Positions 24,002 to 36,000 of a stretch of DNA of 64,000 bases are shown here, piece by piece. The notes under the pieces are model-generated. The model made no database searches. It was not told where the DNA came from and saw only the letters and a program-made list of their open reading frames with translations. The first letter of the stretch is position 1. Each line of letters opens with the position of its first letter. Position numbers and translations under genes: made by a program. The stretch comes from Ancistrus triradiatus. Taxonomy: Eukaryota > Chordata > Actinopteri > Siluriformes > Loricariidae. The stretch spans positions 488,003-552,002 of the forward strand of contig JAJAGP010000249.1 in assembly GCA_025084515.1 (NCBI GenBank). Reading direction: 5' to 3'.

Positions 24002-27000
24002 ATGCCTGTCATCAACAACAAGAAGAATCAGGGGAAAGATGCAGCGGTGAGTATAACGTAGACAAATATAGTTGTGCCAAATGAATCTGATAACTAGACA
24101 CATTATTCAGATTATTCAGTCTTTCTGTTGGCTGTCAAAATAATAACTGTTAAAAACTAAGCCACGTGTTGGGTCACAGTTATTGATACCTTTAAATTTA
24201 GTACTTTGCCAACATAACATCACTGTCTTCTCCTGTAATTCATTGTGAGATTGTGGAGTACTGATCCAAGTCATGCCGAAACTCTACAGATCCTCCAAGA
24301 TCCTAGATCCTCTCTTGTGGACTCTTCTCTCTAACTCACCTCACAGACTGCCAATGAGTTTTTGTGAGGGGACTGTGATGGCTAGGTGAAAAGCTTGATT
24401 CTGTGGATATTGAAATATTGTGTGGATTTGCATTTGTTATGTTTTTGATTGCTGTCTTGTTGGAGGATCCGATAGATTCTTGGTCGGTAGGTGCATTGCT
24501 GAATGGTGCAGTGGTTAGTGATTTCTGGCCTGGTTCCTACCTGTGTGGGGTTTGCCTGTTATTGTTATAGTGTCTGCATGTGTTTCCTCCCACATTACAA
24601 AGACATGTGTTAGGTCAATTGTCATATTTTAAGTGTCCCAAACTGAGTGAGTGAGTGTGTATATGCATGTTCCCAGTGCTAGATTGGTGCTCTGTTTAGG
24701 GTTGGTATGTGCCTTGCACCTGGGATGGCAGTTAAGCCCCGACTCCCTACAACCCTAAGGTAGATTAAAAGGGTATGAAAATGAGTAAACGAATGAATTC
24801 TAACAAGGTTGCTAGGGTCATTGGACAGAAAACAGCCCCACAACATCATATATCCTCCACCATATCTAACAGTGGGGATTAGAGTGTTATCTGTAAGGTC
24901 ATCCTTCTTTTCACACCAAATTCACATCCAGTGTTTATTACCATTGTTGTCTCATCTGACCATATACCCATTCAGTTAAAGTTCCAGTAGTGTTTGGTAA
25001 ACTCAAGGTGTTTATTTGTTGTGTTTAGAAGAAAGAAAAAGCTTTGCACTGGCATGCCTTTCAAATAGTTTGTTGCCATTGAGGTAGAACATTAGGTGGC
25101 TAGATTAGAACAACGTAGACTTCTATTAAATTAAGGATTGTGAGCTGGTACATACTTTTATACTCCAGGTGTTTGGATCACAATTACTACTTCCAAACCA
25201 CAGAATTAAACAGATATACACCCTCTGAGCTAATATGTCAAACACAAATTCCTCATTGTTTTGTTGGAGAACAACCTCATGACCAGATTGTTACTCACTC
25301 AGGTGCAGGGAACTAATGACAGCAGTGTGGTCAGTAAGGTGTCAGCAGTATCTCAAGGCTATTTCCAAGATGAGTTCCTCCAACATTTTGTCTGTAAAGT
25401 GTCCAGAAGAGCTCCTCTGATAAACAGGTAAGAATGTTACATGAGACCTAAATTCAGTACTGTAAGGGGATGTTTGGGCTCAAAGTCACCTAAGAACACA
25501 TCGTCTCTGACCAGAGAGGGTGGCCGGGGAACATAGTGCATCACTGGCTTCTGATGACCGAGGAAACAATGTTTGCCAGAATGCTTGGGATAGGTTGCGC
25601 CTGCCTGCAAGGATATTTAAAAGTGATCCCAAACACATCACATTACCATGGGTTTATTTAGCTAAAATGCCATGGACAGTATCCGTTAATTGTTTGTCTT
25701 CATGTTTGTGTGAATGTAAATAAAGTTTATGATGTTGTAACCGAAAAAGAGATATAAAGTAAGTAACTGATAGTAGTTTGTAGAAAAGAAGAACAAAACA
25801 GAGGTTCAAAAAGTTATGGAGAGATCTACTGAGCTCTAACCAATTACAGGGAGAGCTAATGAGTTGTAAAAGATTTTTTAGAGTTATAAAGAGCTATTAA
25901 TAGATCTAAGGACATCTAAAGAATTGTAGAGAGATCCAAAGAGTAATGGTGAGATCTAAGGGGTTCTGAAAAGATTATATTTAAGTTGTGATCTGCAGAA
26001 AGTACATTAAAGGCAAAGGTAGTTTTAGTCAGAACATGAAGCTAGAAATAGAGAACCAATATTTATTTGCGATTGGGAAAACTGGTATGGTCTCAGCATT
26101 TTTTGTTTGTTTGTTTTCTTTATTTTACATTTCTCAGTAAGGGCCACCAATCTGAGTTCCTCTTTACTGGTAGGCATCATTTTGAAAGCCAGTCCTCAGT
26201 TTCTATTCCTGCCATTCCCTTGAACTCCACCATATAGACATGTTTAAATACTGTACAAACACAAATTATTACTTATAAGGGAGGTCCTCAGACTAGTTTT
26301 GCCCTCCCAGCACTCCTAGAGGCCAGGGCTGCCCTACATCTAGTTCATAAATCCTCCAGCTCATCCCATAAGAAGTGCAGACTTTTAATAGTGGTCGATA
26401 ACGATATGGAACTGTGACTTCTTTACAGGGGCTACTATGTTCGCTGGCAAGCAGTTGACAGCTGTGTAAAAAAGTTTCTACAGGTTACTGATTCCTGTGT
26501 GAGAAGACAGGTATGAAGAAATCCTAACAACTTTTTGTTAGACATGTATAAGGACAGTACACAAAGCCAGTGATCCTCTTTCACTCTCTGTCTTAATAGA
26601 TCCTGTCTCTAGGTGCTGGCTTCGACTCTTTATACTTCCGATTGCATGCAGAGAAAGCACTGGAATGCGTTACTGTTTTTGAGGTGGACTTCCCTGATGT
26701 TGTCCGGCGGAAGGCATCCTTAATCAATGGAAACGATCTTCTGAGAGCTGCTGTTCCAGATTGGGATTACTTAGCTCAGATTGGTTAGATAAACAGTTTG
26801 TCTTCTGAAATTTGAGAGCTATTTGAACTAGGCCTGTCAAAGTTAACACATTAATAACTAGTTATACAATAATATTTTAACACCAATTTAAAAAAACACA
26901 GTTTAAGTCTGAAGGACCCATAGTTATGGGCTGTATCTGAAAATGGTCCCCTATTCACAATTACACATAATGCAGGTATGCACTGTAATGACTGCTTTGC

Positions 27001-30000
27001 ATTCTGTGAAATGGACATTGCCAGAGTAACACAGTCCTTTTATGCTACTGTAATTTAAACATAAGGGTATGTTTCACGAGAAAAACTGTGTGCAAACAAT
27101 ACATACAATGGGGCAAAAAAGTATTTAGTCAGCCACTGTTTGTTCAAGTTCTCCTACTTAAAGATGAGAGAGGTCTGTAATTTTCATCATAGGAAGACTT
27201 CAACTATGAGAGACAAAATGAGAAAGCAAAATCTAGGAAATCACATTGTAGGATTTTTAAAGAATTTAATTGTAAATATTGGTGGAAAACAAGTATTTGG
27301 TCAATAACAAAAGTTCAACTCAATACTTTGTAACATAACATACCTTTGTTGGCAATGACAGAGGTCAAAACGTTTCCTGAACATGTCTTCACCAGGTTTG
27401 CCACACACTGTAGCTGGTATTTGGCCCATTCCTCCATGCAGATCTCCTCTAGAGTAGTGATGTTTGGGGCGTCGCTGGGCCAACAGGGTACTTTCACTCT
27501 CTCCACAAATTTTTTCTATGGGTTGAGGTCTGGGAGACTGGACTAGACCACTCCAGGACCTTGATCTCGTTTCTCATGATCATTTTGGACCCACAGATGA
27601 GATCTTGCGTGGGCCCAGATTGAGGGAGATTATCAATGGTCTTGTATGTCTTACAATTGCTTCCACATTTGATTTATTCATACCAGCCTACTTGCCTATT
27701 GTAGGTTCACTCTTCCCAGCCTGCTGCAGGTCTACAATTTTCTTTCTGGTGTCTTTTGACAGCTCTTTGGTCTTGGCCATGGTTGAGTTTGGAGTCTGAC
27801 TGTTTGAGGCTGTGTACAGGTGTCTTTTATACAGATAACGAGGTCAAACAGGTTCTATTAATACAGGTAATGAGTGGAGGACAGAAAAGCTTCTTAAAGA
27901 AGTTACAGGTCTGTGAGAGCCAGAAATCTTGCTTGTTTGTGGGTGACCAATTACTTATTTTCCACCAAGATTTACAATTAAATTCTTTAAAAATCCTACA
28001 ATGTGATTTCCTGGATTGTTTTCTCATTTTGTCTCTCATAGTTGAAGTGTACCTATGATGAAAATGACAGACCTCTCTCATCTTTCTAAATAGGAGAACT
28101 TACACAATCAGTGGCTGACTAAACACTTTTTTGCCCCACTGTAAATGCATCCGAGATACCAAGTGGAACACTACCATCTACACAGCATCCCTAATGTCAC
28201 CGCCTTCTTAATTTAAGGAACTTTACAATAACTGTAGAAAACAGAGTAATGTAGGGAAGAGCTGTAACACTTAAGAGGATGGTATGAAGAACCTGACACT
28301 TTTGTTTGACAGAAACCAAAATTGCACTGATAGACAGTATTGGGAACAACACAGAAGATCAACCAGATGAAACCGAGACTCAACGAGTGAATATGAACCA
28401 GTTTATATAGTTTATAGCTTATAGCTATAGCAGTTGTTCAGTTGAGAATGCTGGCTAAACTGCTTGATATCATGGACGATGTATCTCAACCCTTTCTGAA
28501 GCTTTTCTTCAGAAACCAGCTGATCCAACTTCAATACCTGCTGCTGTTAGACCTCATAACTTATCTGCTCTGTAACATATTAGTTTTTATTCTAATGTTT
28601 TATGGACTGTGCATCATAACTTGTTGAACACATACAGTAACGTGCAAGTCTTAGGTTACCATTAGATTAGATAAGCCATTGTTTTAGCAATGGTATAATG
28701 ACCCTATATGTGTATTTCTCAGTCTCTGTATTAGAATACAACCAGAAAATACAGGAAATTTGTATGTAGTATTAAAAACTGAACAAAAGCTGAAAAAAAG
28801 GCTACAGTGTTTAGTGTGACCTCCCCTTACACTTGAGTAATAGCAGCATGTGGCAGCTTCATCTGGATGCCAAGTTGGCCCTTATACAGTCCGAAGACGC
28901 TTGAGCAGGAATGGTCTGTTTGGTAGCAGCCAACAAGAAATGCTAAAGCTTGCAAAGATTGGAATGAATTCAGTTGTAAAGAGTATTATGGAGTGATGAA
29001 TCCAAGTTTAAAAGTTATGGGTCCAATCGTTGATCATATATCATATATGGTCATTATACCATTTCTGAAGTAACAAATCTGATGGTGACCTAAGACTTCT
29101 AACTCTGTCGCTATTTATATTTATCTGTCTATCTGGTTGGCTACCCTGCCTACCTAACTCTCACCCCTCAATGTAATAGAAAGACATTTGTACTCTTAAG
29201 ACTGCATGTTTGCAAGTTTTTCATTTCTTTTTTTGTTACTTGTATTACAGGCAGCTTTATCAGTAGAACTAGAATACCAATATGGTTATTTATAAATCTT
29301 GTTAGTTTTCGTGTCTAGACTTAATATGTATACCCATTCTGTGCTAGACCCGTGTGCAGACCCTGCGTATGTGAGCAGTTCTCAGTATAAGCTGCTGGGT
29401 GTGGATGTGAGAAATGAGAGAAAGGTGGAGGAAGCTCTGACTGAAGCAGGATTCCAGTGGGACAGTCCTACTCTTGTTCTCTCAGAGGTAGTGCTCACCT
29501 ACATGGAAACACAGTGGTAAGTTCACGAATGTAGCATTTGCATGTTTGTTCTAAAATCCTTATTAAGAGGTAATCAGGATGCAGAACTACAGTCAACTGA
29601 AAGATTTCAGTTGTTCTACACCATCAAATCCCAAGAGTGCCCTTGATAAAAACTTTTTAACCAGAGCTACTCAAGTATATTTTTTAGCTAGGAATAGATT
29701 TAGCCTGGTTTGTATGACAATGTGTTTTTGTGACAGTACAGTTTTTGAAAATCCCTCTATCATAATATTGTCAGTGCTGGATGTTTCTTTCTGTTTTTTT
29801 TTTTCATTTATATATTTTTTTATTTTTTGGGTTTCAGGTCTGATGCTGTAATTAGCTGGGCAGCGAAAATCCTTCCACACGCTTTGTTTGTGATGTATGA
29901 GCAGATCCATCCAGAGGACCCTTTTGGCATTGTCATGCAGAACCACTTCTTAAAGCTCAACTCCAAAATTCATGCTCTCTGCCAGTACCCAAACACCTCA

Positions 30001-33000
30001 GCACAAGCACAAAGATTCTTGAATAAGGTACATCCGTGGCTTTTCAAACAATGAGATGTCTGGGAGTTTTGCTGTATTGCTCTGACAGATAGCGTATATA
30101 AAATAAACAGCCAATGACTTCTAATTAGCCACTGTTTAAAATAAAAATGTAGCCTATACTCACCAATAGCAGTGGCTAATTCATACATTTGCATTATTAT
30201 CAAGGCTATAATATGTATAGGGAAGTTAAAATAGAATAATGTGGTTAAGTATGAAATGAATAATAAGGTGCCTTGCTTTAAAAATCCTCAATTTAAGGAT
30301 CAACTAAAAGACAGGCAGTACAAGTCATGCTGGTTAACAACAATTGTCTGCAATTTGGAGGTGTTTTAATTTATCATTAATAAAGTATTAACGATAAATG
30401 TTTTTAATACTTAATTTTTTTAATTTGTATGAGTTTGTATATGCTTTCATTTTCAATACTATTTTGCTTTATGTACAGCCTTGTGTTAGACACATTGTGG
30501 TATAAAGAATTTATTTTATTTTATTTTATTTTTTTATAAAGTGCTGATACACATAGTCACATAGTCTATTTATGCTATCGTAATGTAGATATAAAGAGTA
30601 TTTTTACACGAAAGCTGCGTGCAAACGATCCATAAATGTGTCCGAGATGGCGCTGAAAACACGAATGGAACGCTACACAACATCTACACAACATCCCTAA
30701 TGCCACTGCATTTTTAATTTATGGAAATTCACAATAAGTATAGAAAACACATTAAAGTACATTACATTGCTGTCATTCAGCAGACGCCCTTATCCAGAGC
30801 GACTTACAGTTGATACAGTCATACAATCCAAGCAGTTGTGGGTTGAGGGCCTTGCTCAAGGAGAAACAGTGGCAGCTTGGCAGAGGTGGGATTTGAACCA
30901 CAGGATGTCCTTAAACGGCACACGCCTGTATTTAAATTTATGCCTATCAAAGACAACTTTTTACTATAAGTTTTTAAAAATGGATTGATTGACATTCAAA
31001 GTCAGGTCACAGTTCTGTCATGACCAGGGATTCTGACATATGATTCTTCTGTTTTCCGTCAACAGGGTTGGGAGAAATGTGTGTGTATGGACATGAACCA
31101 GTTCTACTTTAGTCTTTTAACAGAGGACGAGAGGAACAGGGTGGAGAATCTGGAGCCCTTTGATGAATTTGAGGTGAGAATTTCAGCTCTGAAACGAAGT
31201 TCCTTCCTATTCCTAAAGACTCAGAGCTCCATCAGCACTATTTTCTATGTACGAGACCTTCCCCCTAAATATGTCCTCTCTGTGTTGTAATTAGGAATGG
31301 CATCAGAAATGCTCTCACTACTTCATCCTCACTGCCTCCAAAGGCTCTCTGACAACTCAAGCGCTCCTTCCTGCCCCGATGGATAAACATGGATTTGGTA
31401 AAAATGTCGTGTTTGATTGAAACAATGCAAATATTTAGCTTTATCATTTATCACCATGTTCATGTGTCATTCATATAGCAAAAACATCCATAAACATGCA
31501 GGGTCTTCAGTGTAATTATTACCAGTTCCTTCACAACATAGACAAGCGAGAGCAAAGCATGTGAATTAACAGTACGTTTGTAATATTCAGTACTTTTGGA
31601 AGCAATCAGTTTATTAACATTTTTCCTACACTGTATTTGTGACTTTTTGTTTTCCTTGTACTTTACTGTGGTGTCTGAATTGGAAGTCAGGATCTGCTTT
31701 GTATCTCTCTCAGAGACTCTCGTTCCCCTTAGACTGTCTGATGTGGGAAGTCTCACTGTGACAGTGCAGCTCATAGATGAAGCTCCATGTGTGGAAGCTG
31801 CAGGAATGGCCTCCTCCATGCTGGAACCAGAACTGCTGCTACTCACAGGGGGGTGTGGGAGACGAGGTCGAAACTCTGCCGCTACAGTTCTCATCAGTGA
31901 ACAGGGAGTCTGGAGACATGCTACTGTAGAGCCACAGGGAGAGAGATGTGAGTATTAATTACCTGACCCATTAGTTCATGGTTCTTAGAGGGGTTTAACC
32001 TTGGAATTAACCAGAATTTAACCAGTAAAAAAAGGCAAAACATTTTACTAACAATATTAGAAAAGTAGGAACAAATAGTATGCAGCTCTGTGTTTTTAAA
32101 GTTTTTTGGGGGAGTTCCCCAAAAGGCCAGCATTTTTGTTGATTTGGGTAGCCATGCAGTTGTTGGCATTTGGTATGGTGCAATGACACTTTTACGCTTT
32201 GAAAGGAAAATGCTGCAGAAATTTCCATATAAGATGCCTTTATTGTCATTGCACAGTGTACAACGGAATTGTGCAGCAAATCCAACAGTACTTATGCATA
32301 CAATAAGTAAACGCATAAGTACTGTTGGATTGCTGCTCAATTTGATTGTACACTGTGCAATGACAATAAAGGCATCTTATATGGAAATTTCAGTTCAAGC
32401 GTTCTTTATCATAAGTCCAGTCACAGCGAAAGTGGACAGCTGAACTGGAGCCTGCAAAAAATGTTACAGTGAAAGTCCTGGAAACATGCCCATGTAGGAT
32501 TGTCAAGTCAAGTCAGATTTATTTACAGTGGGGCAAAAAAGTATTTAGTCAGCTACTGATTGTGCAAGTTCTCCTACTTAGAAAAATGAGAGAGGTCTGT
32601 AATTTTCGTCATAGCTACACTTCAACTATGAGAGACAAAATGAGAAAGCAAAATCTAGGAAATCACATTGTAGGATTTTTAAAGAATTTAATTGTAAATA
32701 TTGGTGGAAAATAAGTATTTGGTCAATAACAAACGTTCAACTCAATATTTTGTAACATAACCTTTGTTGGCAATGACAGAGGTCAAACGTTTCCTGTAAG
32801 TCTTCACCAGGTTTGCACACACTGTAGTTGGTATTTTGGACCATTATTCCATGCAGATCTCCTCTAGAGCAGTGATGTTTTGGGGCAACACGGACTTTCA
32901 ACTCCCTCCACAAATTTTCTATGGGGTTGAGGTCTGGAGACTGGCTAGGCCACTCCAGGACCTTGAAATGCTTTTTACGGAGCCACTCCTTCGTTGCCTG

Positions 33001-36000
33001 AGCGGTGTGTTTGGGATCATTGTCATGCTGGAAGACCCAGCCATGTTCCATCTTCAATGCTCTCACTGATGGAAGGAGGTTTTGGCTTAAAATCTCACGA
33101 TACATGGCCCCGTTCATTCTTCCCTTAACACGGATCAGTCGTCCTGTCCTCTCTGCAGAAAAACAGCCCCAAAGCATGATGTCCCCCCATGCTTCACAGT
33201 AGGTATGGTGTTCTTGGGATGCAACTCCGCGTCCTTTTTCCTCCAGTTGAGTTTTTACCAAAAAGTTCTATCTTGGTTTCATCTGACCACATGATATTCT
33301 CCCAATCCTCTTCTGGATCATCCATATGCTCTCTGGCAAACTTCAGATGTTCCTGGACATTTGCATTTCTAATTATGGTGATGTCGCTCATTCAGAATAA
33401 TTTTTTGTAACCATAGTAGCTAGGTTGCGTGGGAGGATGTGCAGCTGAGTTTCTGCTTTGTATAAGGGGGCAAGTAATGAAAGGGTCTGTGAAACTTTAT
33501 AAGAGTAAGGTGTCCACTATTTTTTCCAAAATGTACTGAAGTAATGTTTCCCAGAATACACACAGAGTACAGACAAGCATGTACTCTAATTTACATGGCT
33601 AGGTAGGGGGTCACCATTGCAGCTCTGGGAGATGATCTCCCTACCTTTGTCTTGCCATCCCTTAGAAAAGCCTCTTCCAGTTGTTGGTAGTTTTGTTCTT
33701 GTTTCTTAAACATTATCTTATTTGGGTGTTTTTGCTTTTTCTTAGTCTTATTGACACTTTGTTTTTACCTTTTTGTGTATCTATATTGAGACGAGCTTTT
33801 TTTATTTTTAATTCAGGTTTGAGACTCTATCACACCATGACCTCTGTCCCTGGGTGGGGTACAGTAATTCTAGGAGGTAGAACCTCTCCACTTAACCCAA
33901 TTGATAGCGTCCTGAGAGTGTCCATTGTTCGGAATGAGCAGCCTAATCCCAAAAAAATTATGGTGTCCTTGGAGAAGATGGATTGTACTGGCCTGGCCCC
34001 AAAACCAAGATTTCGACATACAGCTACCTTGCTGAGGCATGGAGGTAAGACCGAGCTCTCAGAGCAAGAGATACTGTAATGTCCGTTAACTAACTCTCAG
34101 TACCCTCTACTCCTTCTTTTATTGATTTAGACGAAAACTACTTATTTGTGTTTGGAGGCCGTTCTGAATCAGAACCCGTTCTAGGTGATGCACACTTTTT
34201 GCATTTGGAGGACCAGCGCTGGACAGATGTAAGTTTTCACACTTTTTTTTTTTTAATTAGAGAAATTGTGAATGAATTGAGGAGTGAATTGTTATGCCGT
34301 GGTGCTTTAAGGTTTGTGAACCCTTTAGAATCTTTTATATTTCTGCAAAAATATGACAAAACATAATTGGAGTTTCATGCAAGTCTTTAAAAGTAGAAAA
34401 AAACAACCCAATCATACAAATTAGACCAATATATTGTACTTGTTAACTTATTTATTGAGGAAATTGACAGTGGAAAAGTATGTGAAAATTTGCTTTCAGT
34501 ATCTTCTTTACCGGCCTTATGCAGCAATAACTGTAACTAAATGTTTCCGGTAACTGTTGGACAGAACAGCTTTAATGCTGGGATGTTGGTGGGTTTCCTC
34601 ACATTAACTGCTCACTTCAGGTCCTTCCACAACATCTCTTTTGAATTAAGGTCTGGGCTTTGACTTGGCCATTCCAAAACCTTAACTATTCTTTAACCAT
34701 TCTTTGGTAGAAAGCCATGCTTAGTCATTGTCTTGCTGCATCACCCACCCATTTCAGTCAGATGTCCTGACATTTTCCTTTAATGATGGCATGTCATCCT
34801 GGAGCAGATGCAGCAAAACAGGCCCAAACCATGATACTACCACTACCATGTTTCAAAGATGGGATAAGGTTCTTATGCTGGAATGCAGTGTTGGTTTAGT
34901 TTCTCCAGACATAATGCTTCTCATTTAAACCAAAAAATTCTATTTTGGTCTCATCCATCTACAAATTTTTCCAATAGCCTTCTGGCTTGTCCACATGATC
35001 TTTGCAAGCTGCTTATGGGCTGTAGTGTTCTGTTTTGGAGAGCAGTGGCTCTCCTTGCAACCCTGCCATGATTGGTGGAGTTCAAACTGTTTAGAGATGG
35101 TTTTGAAACTTTTTCCAGCATGAAAAGCATCAACAACTCTTTTTTCCAAGTCTCTCAAAAATCTCCTTTGTTCATGCCATGATACAAATCCACAAACGTG
35201 TTCTTAAGATCAGACTTTGGATCCCTGTTTTTTATTTATTTGAAAATTTCAACAACGAACACAAACATTCAAGCACTATCATACATGCTGTATTCAGAAT
35301 AAGACCAGTGGTTTTTCTAATCTATCCCTACAAAGATACCACTTGAAGGCTGCTTCCCTGAGCCACGTCACTCTCATTCGGCATGTGCCTACAGAGGAGG
35401 AGTGGTGATCTTTGGAGGTCTGGGACGAAAGGGCTTTCCTTTAGGAGACATTGTTCTGCTGAATCCCACTTCTACAGGCTTCTGCTGGGAGAGGCTGCAA
35501 GTACAGCCAACCCTGGTTCCAAGGTATAACTAGTGTTATTGACATACACACTAACAAAGTCAAAGGACTTTGTTAGTGTTGTTTAATTCAGGTCTGTTTC
35601 TGGCTGTTGCAGCCAAGTGCAGTAACTGGCATACTCTTTGGGGTGGTTTGTTAGGTTTTCACCAGGTCTGCCAGTCTTTGTTTATGTTTTCAAATAACAA
35701 TTGTTTACGTTGTGTTCATAAAATCTAAACCACATGTCATTGCTAGCATAAAATGTACATAACTGTATAAATCATATGCAGTAGGTTTGAATGGTATGTC
35801 ATGTACTTCACAGGTAATATGGATGTCCAGTCCAATTATAGCTACTCATGTAATGCATTATCAGATTAGTTCATGTAAACAGGTGATTGACTTGTTTTCC
35901 AATTATCAGATTATTGTATACATATAGTTATTACAAAACAATTATTCCAACTATGAAAGCAAACACAGATGCGGTAGTTGTGTTTGCATAAAACACATTA

